Source of the DNA: Siphonodentalium dalli
Taxonomy: Eukaryota; Mollusca; Scaphopoda; Gadilida; Siphonodentaliidae
DNA length: 64,000 nt
Assembly: GCA_032622095.1 (NCBI GenBank)
Contig: CP136061.1
Coordinates: 231,196,944 to 231,260,943 of the forward strand
Reading direction: 5' to 3'
Positions 10,339 to 21,600 of the stretch are shown here, piece by piece (within the stretch, counting starts at the first letter, position 1; the number at the start of each line of letters is the position of its first letter). Made by a program: the position numbers and the translations under genes. The notes below the pieces were generated by a model. It was given only the letters and a program-made list of their open reading frames with translations. It did not search any database and was not told where the DNA came from.

Positions 10339-12158
10339 ATGGTGATACTGAATTAACAGAAATTAGTATCACGTCAGTTGACGTATATAACGCACTGAAG
10401 GCACTAAAGGTGTCCAAAGCGAGTGGCCCTGATAATATTAGCCCCCGTGTATTAAAAGTATGTGCGTCCTCCCTATGTGAACCTCTTGCATATTTCTTCA
10501 ACAAATTTACCGATGACGCTTATTATCCATCAGAGTGGAAGCGATCTAATGTAACCCCTGTCTTCAAGAGTGGTGATCCTAGTGTCATATCTAACTACCG
10601 CCCAATCTCACTATTGAGCTGCGTATCAAAAACATACGAAAAGTGCATATATAAATACCTCTCGTCGTATCTTGACAAACGCAATTTGCTTTCTATTTAC
10701 CAATCTGGGTTCACTAAAGGTGATTCTGCCGTATACAAAACTTGTCGATGTATATGATTATATTAGCAGATCACTCGATGAAGGTAAGGATGTGCGTTGT
10801 ATCTTTTGTGACATCAGTAAGGCTTTTGATAAAGTGTGGCATAAGGGGCTTCTACATACACTCTCGAAAATGGGTATCAATGGAAAGGCATATAACTTGA
10901 TTAAATCATATTTACAATCCAGACAACAGAGAGTCCTAATTGATAATTCTAGCTCCGATTGGCATGATGTTTCAGCAGGCGTGCCACAGGGATCTATCTT
11001 AGGTCCACTCCTATTTACATTAATGATATAACTGAAAATATTATATGTAATATACGACTTTTTGCAGACGATACTTCAATATATTTATGTGTTGAAAAGC
11101 CAACGTTAGCTGCAGAAATCATGAACAATGACATTCAAACTATTGTGAACTGGTCAAAAACGTGGTTAGTAAAATTTAATCCTTTAAAAACGGAAGCGTT
11201 AATAGTATCAAGGATGAATTCTGCTATTGTTCACCCACCATTAATGATGGCGGCATCGCAAGTTACAGAGGTAAGTTCTCATAAACATCTAGGTGTCTCT
11301 TTCGATAACAACGGATCCTGGGAAACTCATATACAAACGATAACCGAAAAGGCCTGGAAAAGAGTAAATCATATTCGAAGACATAAATTCCGACTGAGCA
11401 GGACAACACTTGAAAAATCCTATTTCTCATATGTAAGGCCGATACTCGAATATGCCTCACCTGTTTGGAATAATATACCAATTTATAAGAGTGACAAAAT
11501 TGAAGATATTCAATATGAGATGGCGAGGATTGTTACTGGGGCTACCAGAAGTGTCAGTGATAAAAACTTATTACTTGAAACTGGTTGGGAAACCCTTTCA
11601 TCCAGGAGACATACTCAACAAATGATATTATTTTACAAGATGCATAGAAATCAGGCTCCATCTTATCTTTCAACCATGATCCCACCCGATTCGACATCTT
11701 CTGGATATAATCACAGACGCGTAAGTATTTACCCTCCAAATAGTAACAGAAATAAATATATGGATACGTTCTTACCGTCAGCAATACGCGCATGGAATAA
11801 TATACCTGTCTCAATAAAAGCATCATCAACCGTGGAAGAATTCAAGCGTCTTCTGAAGGTCGGTCATACTAATTTAGCTAAGTTTTATTATCATAGTCAC
11901 TCTCGTAGAGGCCAAGTATATCACACAAGAATGAGACTGGGGTGCAGCCATCTGAACAAAGATCTTGGTGTAAATTACGTAAGAGATTCCACATTTTGCT
12001 CTTGTGGAGAATTTGTAGTTGAATCCGCGTACCACTTTCTTTTGCAATGTCCCCAATACAGTCAAATTAGAGCTGATATGATAGCCGCTTTACCATTTTC
12101 GCGAGCAGATGTGAACATTGATGTCCTATTATATGGGTCTAACGAGATGTCCGATTAA
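10339..12158 (+). pseudogene. LINE A reverse transcriptase and C-terminus
   Basis: Picks up LINE A after LINE B. RT blocks in order: KASGPDNISPRVLK and NYRPISLLSC (10410-10630), DISKAFDKVWHKGL (10810-10855), GVPQGSILGPLLF (10979-11020), FADDT (11061-11075), then a 345-codon frame (11121-12158) with SHKHLGV, YVRPILEYASPVW and a terminal CSCGEF..H..C knuckle. A frameshift near 10735 and a small deletion after 11020 break it. It includes the right copy of the 42-bp duplication (10339-10380). Catalytic Asp residues are present but the polyprotein is not continuous. Confidence 0.9.
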
Positions 12159-12957
12159 ACAAATTCTATAATATTTGAAGCTGTACAACTGTTTATTATC
12201 CAAAGTCGACGTTTCGATAATGTGTGAGCTCCGTGCGGGGGGGGGGGGGGTCGTGTATGTGAACATGAGGTGCATAACTTGTATGTATAAATATGTAAGT
12301 CGCGTTTCTGCACATTGTGTTCAGGCATATCCGCCTGTCTGCCCACGGAGTGCATGCTCAACCGTTCTGACCTTGGCATATTAATGGACTTACTACTGAT
12401 TGTACTTACATGTACTAATTGTATCTAGATTATATGGATACGCACTACAAGTATAACAATTATCCTAATATATACCTATTTTCATGCATCATCTCTCCTG
12501 GATGCCGATACGTATTTGGGGTCTAATTCCGTTTCTATATTGGACAATACACCATGATTTAACGCCATAATGTGAAATTTAGATTATGGCTGAGGGATTA
12601 TTGTATACAGCATTTATCACACTTCTTTTCCACCTACTTTATTATCTTTCTTGTCTATTTCATAATCTCCTCCCTTCTATCACTCCTCCATCTTTCTGAT
12701 CCCTGCACTCGGCTCGCTTAACTAACTTCCCAACATTTATTTGAAAACACAGAACAATATTCAAATTCCCGTCCTATTTACCCTGTAGCTGTCTGTATTG
12801 ACACTCGGGGTAACATTTTTGGAGGAAAAGATTTTTATAAAAGCCATAGGCTCATGGCTTGTTATCTAATCCTCATTTGAACTATGTTTTTTTCTCAATA
12901 TGTATAATTGTCAATGTGATGTTCTGTTCTTTTGTTCAAATAAATATTGTTTACACT
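12159..12957 (+). repeat. LINE A 3' UTR ending in a shared tail module
   Basis: Starts at the LINE A stop. Contains a G14 run near 12237. It ends with a tail of the form gaggaaaag...aagccat..gcttgtt..atcctcatt... and caaataaatattgtttacac at 12938-12957. The same tail, diverged, occurs at 13495-13658, 52780-52925 and 62560-62692. Confidence 0.7.
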
Positions 12958-12960
12958 AAT

Positions 12961-13137
12961 GGATCGACTGATTCTTTTTTCTTGTTTCGAATTTATATTT
13001 TCTTTTTCTCGCTCCCTAATGTTTGATTAGAATTAGATTATTTTGTATATTTTCATGTAATTATGTTAGTTTATTGTGTTCGATTCTGAAACTCTTCATG
13101 TGTGGAGGAAATAAATAAATATATATAATGGATTAAC
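12961..13137 (+). repeat. Second LINE-like 3' end
   Basis: An AT-rich stretch ending gtggaggaaataaataaatatatataatgg, which looks like a polyadenylation signal plus short A-rich tail of a retrotransposon 3' end. No coding part survives. Confidence 0.45.
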
Positions 13138-13321
13138 CCAGTCGTACCATGTGGTCGGCCCAGACCAACCGTTCATTGGCGTGACTTTTTAACACAATGT
13201 CAACATAATGGACTGGCAGTGCCCCATTGATTTTTCAAACCATTAACTGAACACGATGGTGGTTGAAAACTCCCCACCACTGTCATCATTTCATAATTCA
13301 TCTGACCCCCTCCTGTCTTCT

Positions 13322-13352
13322 ACTCTCTCTCTCTCTCTCTCTCTCCCTCTCT
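13322..13352 (+). repeat. (TC)n simple repeat
   Basis: About 12 clean CT units followed by degenerate ones. Confidence 0.9.
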
Positions 13353-13494
13353 TTCTCTCTCCTGCTATCCCTAACACTATCTTCTCCCTGTTTTTCCATC
13401 CCTAACTCAAATTTAGTTATATATCTCCATTTCTCCTAAAACCATTTGTTCAATCCTTTCCCGTCTGATCGATACCCCTAGCTCCCTCACTTAT

Positions 13495-13658
13495 TGGGGA
13501 AAGTGGCATGTCGCCAAAGAGGAGAAGACTTCATATAAGCCCTCGGGCTTGTTGTCTGATCCTCATTTCCATACATTAACTCTTCTATCTTGTATATATG
13601 TGTCATCTGTATATTATGTTATTTGTTTGGATTTGAAAATAAAAATATGTTTACACTA
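13495..13658 (+). repeat. Solo copy of the LINE 3' tail module
   Basis: Parallels the LINE A tail: gaggagaagacttcatataagcc..gggcttgttgtctgatcctcatttcc..., ending aaaaatatgtttacactaac. Probably a 5'-truncated insertion of a related LINE. Confidence 0.7.
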
Positions 13659-14149
13659 ACTGAACACGACGTTTTTGCTCTTACATTCCGGCAATTGTAT
13701 TAAATTATTTATCGCTTATTACTTGGAGAATTATAAATTGAATGATTGATTGGTGCACTTGGTATGCTTAGATTCGAGAAATTTTAGCAGTGTGAAATTT
13801 TAATGCCTGTAATTCGAAATTAGACACCCCACCGCGAGTGAAGAGGCTCTATTTGTATATTCCTTCTGCTATACTTCCAGTTGGCAGTCAGAGCGCCATT
13901 ATATACTTGAAATCATTGTATATGAGATTTGTGGAGGCATGGACTAAGTATGATGGTTCATTTTTTCAAATGTGCTTGCTTCGGTGAACAAATTGTCATT
14001 TATTATCGAAATGGCCATGTATATATCGATTGGAACGGCAAACTAAGATGTTCAACTCAGATCAAGCTAGAAAATCATTCCGGTTTTCGCCCATGTCGGG
14101 GTTATAGCGCCCGTGCCAACCTCGACACATGCGTATATATAAGTGGTGG
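13659..14149. other. No gene seen
   Basis: AT-rich sequence. The 129-codon frame from 13929 runs into the degenerate repeats to its right and has no motif. Confidence 0.4.
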
Positions 14150-15240
14150 GTGTGTTTGGTGCCAATTTCCACCAAATTCATACACATTCTTCTCCAATTA
14201 TATGACGAATCAAATCGTGTGGGTTACAGACGCCACCTTGTGTGCCTATATTTGCGAATGTCTATCTGTCTGTGTTCTATATTTAACTGCACAGCCTGTT
14301 TTCCTAAAAACCTGCTAATAATATAATTTGTTTTAGGACGATAATCTGCATAGAATCGCCTCATTTTGAGTAGCCAGTGAACTGAAATAAGAGCGTTTTT
14401 TAGTCACATTATATCGACTCATAATGACTTCATTATGACACAAGAAACCAAATCACGACTTATCGGGTGTAGCTCTTTAAAATGTGTTTTCACTCTGGCA
14501 TGCGTCATAAAACGGAACAACGGATAGGAGATGCATGCACAGTATAGGTCGATTATGTGCCTGTTTGCGCGAGGATATGTTGTAACTTCACGGGGGACTT
14601 TCTAGATGGCAACAAAGATGTCTAACAGGTATAACTGTTACGAGGAAGATAATGCATGGTGTTGGTATACATTTTGTAATATGACGTTGTTGGTGTCAGG
14701 GGCAAAAAAGTGGAATGATTTTTGTCGCCAATTTCCACAAAACTTGTACGTAATCATCTTTATGATATGACACCGTTCGAGTCAGGTGTGTACGGAGGGG
14801 GAGAGATGTCCCAAAATTGATAACAAAAATTAACGCCGATCTCCACCAAATTTATACATGTTCTTCTCCATGATACGATGAATCTAATCGTGTGATTTAA
14901 TGACGCCGAATTGGTGCCCTTTGTGTGAGATGGGGCACTAAATTTGATACCAATTTTTTTAGTTTCCAACATCCACAGGAGTATATAATGGACGTGGTTT
15001 AAATGTGTCAAAATTTGCGCAGTTCGAGTCACGAATGGGGATGGAGTGGCATCGAAGCTGATACAAATACTTTTAGCACTAATTTCCACCAAATTCATAC
15101 ACGTTCTTTTTCAATGATACGAGGAATCAAATCATGTGGGTTAAAGATGGAGAGAGGCCGAGGGTCACTAACATTGATAAGAATGTTTTTGTCGCCGATT
15201 TCTGCCACAGTTATATACAGTCATCTCAATAATTAGTTCT
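14150..15240. repeat. Degenerate repeat family, about five scattered units
   Basis: A phrase of the form ccaatttccaccaaattcat followed by a cac(g/a)ttctt..tgata(c/t)ga.gaatcaaatc motif recurs at about 14160, 14730, 14833, 15080 and 15195. Spacing is irregular and the units are well diverged. Open frames on either strand here are by-products. Confidence 0.65.
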
Positions 15241-15742
15241 AATGTGATTTCGCTGTTCAAATTCACAACATCGACAAATGGTGACCGTATTAAGACACTT
15301 GAACAATTATATCTTCTCAACTGTCACATTTGTATGCATGGGGACTGGAATCGGGGCATTCATATAGTGAGCTAGCAAAACAGATACACAGAAGCAAGCA
15401 TTAAAAGTATATTTATCATTCTCTTTAAGCTATACACATATTCTTTTAAAATGAGGGACCTTGAACCACCAGGCTAACATAAACAACTATATCGCTCTGC
15501 AGGTGTCGTCCAAATGTAGCTGATATATAGCAAAAAAAAACACTGAGAATAATTAGCCAGTATAGCACCATGCACAGGTGAGCATCTGGACATGTCTTTA
15601 AAAAATCTGTATCTTCATGGAGATATGATAACCAGGTGTCCTAAAAATCTTAGTCTAACCAACTAGATTAATTGAAACATTTATATATATATATAAAACC
15701 CAATTGTCGTCTTTTATTTTTGCGAACTAATATCATGTTTTG

Positions 15743-15852
15743 ATCACAGGCCCCTGGGGAAAATTACTAAAATGCCAATATAGACTATACTATGCAGTGT
15801 ATAGTCTATATTGGTATTTTAGTAATTTTCCCCAGGGGCCTGTGGTTTTGAT
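15743..15852. repeat. Near-perfect ~50-bp-arm hairpin
   Basis: The left arm (atcacaggcccctggggaaa...) and right arm (...tttccccaggggcctgtggt) are complementary almost to the centre (tgca near 15793). A foldback MITE or hairpin repeat; no TSD identified. Confidence 0.8.
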
Positions 15853-16323
15853 CCCAATAAAAAAAAACGTAAGTTGACTCCAACGACGTCGACTGTTCCA
15901 TATAAAATGATAACGTCTGTACACGCAGGCGCTGTTGTTAATAAATAAATACTTCTTTATATAGGTGGGACGAATTAATCGCGATACACTAAATGAGAAT
16001 CATACCGACAAGGTGGGACACTACTTATACTCCATGTATATATAAGCATGACGTTTTCTGATGCCATTTTGATATACAATTTATGAGAATGTATACGTGT
16101 ATAACACGTTCAGCAAGAGTATTTTGTCCACAGCAGATTGTTTCACATCACTTTAACATGGAAAACGCCGGGCAACCCTGCTAGTAGGGTACATGATATA
16201 CACTATAGGCTCCCATAACATATATATATGTGTGTGTCAAATATCAATAACAATGTCCATACAAATAAATATAACGTCATTTTTAAAGATAGTTTTATAA
16301 ATATGCCTTCCCTTTTAAAGAAT

Positions 16324-17680
16324 GCTTAGATTAGATTAGATTTTATTTTGATAGTTCAGGTTATACATGTGTACATGAATACATATTATGGATATGTTTA
16401 CAAGTTGAATCAATATAATACACAACAGTATATACATATTATAATTATAATAGTATATATTAAATGTAAATATGTTATATGTTATATGTTGGGTTCTGAT
16501 GAGACAGTTAGAGTTCAGACTGTGTAAATAATTGGTATATACCGTAAGAGGATTTATCAATTTTCTCAAGAATTAAATCATTTTATTTGATAGAGGTTGT
16601 CGTCAGAATATAAGGTAAATTATGTGGCAGAAATCTGTATAAAAATAGAAATACTCATGTGACCTGAGACCATCAGGGATAACGCAAAAAGTTCTCTAAA
16701 CGAGAACTTAATTCCATTGCGGTCCCTGGTGGCTTTCGGCACATGGGCAGTGAGTGAAGTTCGAAACTTCGGAGCACAATGTATAAAAGTATTTAAAATA
16801 TATAAATTAAATAAAAGCCATTTCAGAACGAGACTTATATGGAGAGGGAAAAGCTAATAAAATAAGTCAATACGCAAGCAATGTAACTTCAACAGCCCTT
16901 CGCCACTTGCATACACGCACCACTGCCATGTATGGCCGGCTTTGGACTGGTCTGTCCATGACCGAAAGATGGAAACCCGAAATACAGGCAGCAGTAACGA
17001 TATATGCAACTGGCCAAATACTGTCATCGTACATTACAATATAAATTGAACTGCTGTATTGAGGAAATTTTAGTTAAAAGATGATAAAATAGATTGTTCC
17101 TAGTAAAAGGCAAATGGATTTTCTTCTCTTTTCATCAATTTCTCTAGTAGGTGTTGTTTAATGCAAAATTTCCAGTGTTTCAGATCAAAAGGGGCACGAG
17201 TATGGTATACTTTATCTAGACCATTCCACAGTTTCGCTCCTGTAAAATAGAAACTGTGGATGCCCTTGGATTTTACAGAGGGTAATGAGTATTTCAGGGT
17301 CCCTGATCGAGTTACATATGTACAATGAGTACTAGCTAATATAAAATTATTGTCTAGATATGCTGGAGCTTTCTTTTCCGAGATTTTTAGTACCATCAGT
17401 ATTTTTCTGAAGTCTACCCTATCACTCACTGGAAGCCATTTAACATGTTTAAATTCATTATAACCAATATGAGTCATGCGATCTAATTTCATGATAAATC
17501 TGACAAGTCTGTTTTGAGATGCTTGAAGACGCTTTTTTGTTTTTACTGTCAGACTAGAGAACCAAAAACCACTTGAGTAGTCAAAATGACATTGAATAAG
17601 AGCATTAATTAGAAGTTTTCTGCATTTTTCATTCAGATAGTTTGCTTTTCTGTACAAAAATTTCAGTTTTGCATTTACCT
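16324..17680 (-). mobile_element. LINE C: 5'-truncated non-LTR retrotransposon
   Basis: On the minus strand it contains the RT C-terminal region (17657-17100), a long 3' UTR and a 3' end in short ATCTA-type repeats (plus strand ttagattagattagatttta at 16326-16345). This tail style is typical of L2/Crack-like LINEs. Truncation is near 17680, upstream of which the protein homology stops. Part of the 0.75-kb 3' UTR could be a later insertion. Confidence 0.75.
17100..17657 (-). pseudogene. LINE C RT C-terminal domain
   Basis: 185 open codons with hallmark post-RT segments: LINALIQCHFDYSSGFW, LQASQNRLVRFIMKLD, FKHVKWLPVSDRV, APAYLD and SFYFTGAKLWNGL. The homology extends a few codons upstream in the same frame to the truncation, so the apparent first codon is not a real start. 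The RT catalytic region is absent. The open frame suggests a fairly recent insertion. Confidence 0.8.
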
Positions 17681-18420
17681 TTTATAATTTTATAGTTATA
17701 ATTTAGAAGATGCAAATTTTCAATTGACAGTAATCAATGAACTTTATTTTACCCCACTATTCCGTCCGTCCGGATATCTATCCCTCCGTCTGTCCGGGCA
17801 GATATCTCAAACACCAGTTGTCTGATCTGAATGAAATTTGGTATGGTTGTTCATTACTATGAGGGAATGCAAAGGAGTGTTCAATCGTTTATTCCCTATT
17901 TTCCGTTTTGAATTGCCACCAGCACAACTGAACAACAAATATATTCTTAAATTGATAATTTGAGTGGAAATATGCGATCCGGCATCATTCTGTGATTCTA
18001 TGTCTATCTGACGTTTTACTTCATTCTCAACGACTCTGCCATTTCCGCTTTGCTGGACGTTATTTCCTCAGTGCGGGAATGGCCGAGTCGTTGAGAGTGG
18101 TTTTCAGTCTCAAACTCCATACAGCGCCCTCTACGCTATCGCTGCGATATATCACTGCCACAATGAGTGTACTTTGCATACGATAAATCTATTTTTACAT
18201 ATCGTCGCGGAACTGTATTTACTATTATTTAGTCACCTATTAATATTATATTGTTTTGACCACCAAATTATTTTTAAAGTTTGCAATAATGGTAATTCTT
18301 TCGGTATTGATAAGAACAATATGAACTGAGCCAGACATAGACAATTTTAATCCTAAAACATAAGAACTAAAAACACGTAAGAATTCCTTACACATTAATG
18401 TCCTTATGGCAGTGGAAATA
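17681..18420. other. No gene seen
   Basis: Includes a (TCCG)-rich phrase at 17760-17805 of the kind found in mollusc intergenic repeats, and an inverted repeat at 18024-18098 (tctcaacgactc / gagtcgttgaga). This stretch would hold the distal promoter of PWP1. Confidence 0.4.
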
Positions 18421-18423
18421 TCA

Positions 18424-18575
18424 ACGTCAGGAACGATAATTGTATTCCTCGTGTTTTTTTTGTAAATCGGATGACCGGCACTTATGTATACCGGACTTTA
18501 TATTTATTAACGTCAGGAACGATAATTCTATTTTGTACGTTGTTTTTTGTAATTGTTAAAAACACATTTTTACAG
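18424..18575 (+). promoter_or_regulatory. Putative PWP1 proximal promoter / 5' UTR
   Basis: Just upstream of the PWP1 ATG, the phrase aacgtcaggaacgataatt occurs twice (about 18424 and 18511), an ~87-bp direct repeat. A possible acceptor (tttttacag, ending 18574) precedes the ATG by 19 nt, so an upstream noncoding exon is possible. Inference from position only. Confidence 0.35.
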
Positions 18576-18593
18576 AAATACCAAGAGCTGGCT

Positions 18594-18656
18594 ATGGAAT
18601 TTTATCCATGTTTAACATGGGTTAGGCGTGGAGTTTCCAATTGCCACCCAGAGAAG
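18594..18656 (+). CDS. PWP1: PWP1 exon 1
   Basis: ATG at 18594, 21 codons, contains LTWVRRGVS and ends ...HPEK before donor gtgtgt. Matches the family N-terminus, and the next residue (Val) is supplied by exon 2. Confidence 0.9.
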
Positions 18657-21600
18657 GTGTGTGTCGTTTGTCTCAGTGTGTTACTAACTTACCATTACAC
18701 GTCTCCATTTTTCGTGGGGACACATGGCTGCGGTGACGCGTTATGCAGTAGGTCCCTAGATTTGCGTAGGTCTCCGTAGGTCACTCAATTCGCGTAGGTC
18801 CCCGCAGTAATGCAATATATAGTAGGTCTACATGATTTATTGACTGATAAAATGGATTTATACCACTAAATGATCATGTTAGATGTTACTTTGCAATTTG
18901 TTTTTTATAATTAATTTCCGAAATCTGATGGGTTTGTTTGCTTAGTGTGATTTCTGATCCGGAAAGTAAGAGGATTATCTTACTGGCTTCGGGATAAGAT
19001 ATTAATTAGAGGATTACTGGATATATTTTTGCATTGATTTAGGTCCCCGTAGTAATGGAAGGGTGCATGCCTAATATATTATCAATAAGTGAACATATTA
19101 TATGATATTGCGTTGTTTTAAAAAAATTAAATATCTTAGATGAAAAAAAAAAAAATAAGAATTACCATCCAGTTAATTAAGTTATGTTAAGATTATTATT
19201 TTTTAAGTTAGGACAAGTGATCAGTAACTGAATGGTAAGTTTACACAGCCCAACTACACGGGTGACCATTAATCACATTGTTTGCGAGACTGGGTGTTTT
19301 CTTTGCGAAAAGGATCCGTCCTCTTTGAAGATTCATTTCGGCAATGTTTGTTGTGAAAAGGATCTGTCCTCTTTGCATATTCATTTCGGCAATGTCTGTT
19401 GTGAAAAGGATCTGTTTTCTTTGAAGATTCATTTCGGCAATGTCTGTTGTGATAGGGTTGTGACTAATTATCAACAGTGTTGGTACTCATAGGTGAGTGA
19501 CATTTTATGATTCTAAGACATGATACTTAAGTTGAGCACTGAGACTTTCAAACTCATATTCATTAATATTATTCAATATGCGACTTACCGATCCACGATA
19601 CCCATGCGGAGTGTGTAGTTTGAGATGCTTTAAAGACTGCATCGAGTGTACGGGATGTAAATCCTGGATACACTCAGCTTGTGTAACTGGCATGACCAAA
19701 CAGTTGTTCGATGTTTGGTCGTCAGATTTCAGTTTGACATTCTTCTGTCGTAAGTGTTCGTTCGACGACCAAGGAGATTACCAATTCAAAGCGGCATTGG
19801 CCAGGTTAGTGTACACCTTACCATCTCTATAGACATACATTTTACGACGGCAAATGTTTGCGAAGATTTTATTAAATTTCAATGTTATATCATTTTATTT
19901 GTATACAAATGTAACTACCACGATCGCCTATCTTACTATATAAATAAAGCCAGCTGTTTAAATTTTACATTTAATCAACACCACGCCTACTGGTGAATAA
20001 ACTTCGCAGAGTGGATTAAACATTCTTCATACAATTTGAACGGAAAAGTGTTTAATATCCATAGCATTGTAAAATCGTTGCATAAACACAGTGGATTAAA
20101 ACTTTCTCCATATAAAATTTTAACGGTAAAGTGTTTATCCATCGCATTTTGTTTCTGAATAAAAATGTTTCTGAAGCATTAGTTGAATAATTATTATCTG
20201 GCTAATTAAGTCATCGTGTTTTGATTGGACGTATATTTTTTTAACGGTCATCTCTGCGTTCTGATTGGTCAAATAGTAATGTCGGGTTTTATGCAGAAGA
20301 AATTAGGAAATAATTTATTTGGTTTTGTGATTATTTGCATTAATTCTAATTCTAATTAACAAATTATAGCGTAATACTTGACTTGGGCTGTGTAAACATT
20401 TTAATAAAATGTCATATATAGCCTCAATAAAAATTAACCGAGAATACTAATTAAGTATACTCATAAATAATTCACAATAATAAATTAATTATTTAAAGTT
20501 TCCATCGGATCGGTAGCGGTGTATATTTAAATGAGATATTGAGTATATTAATTCGTTGTCCCATTTTATTATTGTGAATTATTTATGAGTATACTTAATT
20601 AGTATTCTCGATCAGTATTGATATGAATTTAATTTAAGTTGTAAACAATCTTCAATCGGTGTAATTGTGGAAATAATGTATAGTATTGGCCTACAGTTTG
20701 TTTAGATTTTTAATTTCATGTATATAACAGTCTTAATATGTTCTTTACAGACTCCATGCATCCTCGAGTCAGAACATACATGATGCGATTGAACTAGCAG
20801 TCAAGGCAGAACGTTTACTTCTGCAAACCTATGGAATCGCCTTGCCAAGTCCATCTACAGTCCCATCTTCACGAGCGATTGATGTGACCGCTGTTGAGAT
20901 TCTGTCGTACTTTCACCCAGTCGTTCTGAATGATTTTGACCCACTAGAAGTTACCGGTGACGGCAGTTGTTTCTACCGGACCATGTCCCTGGGAATGTTC
21001 GGTGTCGAGGAACAGCATCATCATATTCGACTGTTGACTGCGATTGAGATCGGCGAAAACAGATTCTACTACGACATAGACTCACCTCACTATCAAGACA
21101 AAATAAAAGACCATCGTGTTGTGAATGACCCCTATTTCGGCCTCTTCCGTGCAGCTTGCAGAGAGTCAGGATGGTCAGAAACATTGCATTTTTATGCAGC
21201 GAGTGCAGCCCTTGGTGTTGGAATTCGGTCCTATTGTCCGCCACAGTCAAATCCAACATTGTCTGACAGTCTTTCTCGGAAAGTTTACGGACGCGCAGTG
21301 AGAACGGCGAGGTCTCCATCCATCGAAATCATGTGGAGCAAAACCAACTTCAACACAAACGACAAGTTCTACATTCCAAACCATTTCATCTTACTTCAAC
21401 GAAAGAACTCCACCATAAACGCTGTGCACATCAATGTGTCACCCACAATGTCATACGCCAATGCAGTCAAGCCAAAACCAACTCCAGAGAAACCAAAAAC
21501 TTTTGCAAATGTTTCAATTGTTGTTCATGATGATTCTATCAATGTTTCTCCATCATATTCAAATGTTGTAAAATCAAAACCAATTCCTAATGTTGACAAA

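Larger units (their letters stand above)
6862..12957 (+). mobile_element. LINE A: decayed non-LTR retrotransposon, interrupted
   Basis: Order on the + strand: an N-terminal region ending in a 2A-like motif, an EEP-type endonuclease, a reverse transcriptase and a C-terminal Cys/His knuckle, then a ~0.8-kb 3' UTR ending at a module found at three other sites. This is the architecture of the Jockey/CR1 group. The coding region is broken by several frameshifts, a small deletion before the FADD motif and the insertion of LINE B (8577-10338). It cannot be autonomous. The 5' limit is unknown; 6862 is the first ATG of the first recognisable frame. Confidence 0.85.

Noticed and set aside
10265-10504. 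Minus frame with ADDIALLS as one protein with its upstream part
   Set aside because: It is a chimera: only the part after the insertion boundary at 10338 belongs to LINE B; the rest is the antisense of LINE A.
18075-18140. tRNA-like A box (aatggccgagtcgttgagag)
   Set aside because: Resembles the A box of a tRNA-Leu/Ser, but no B box or acceptor stem follows, and the phrase is one arm of an inverted repeat (18024-18098).
20951-21319. 122-codon minus frame opposite the OTU exon
   Set aside because: A shadow of the OTU coding strand; no motif.
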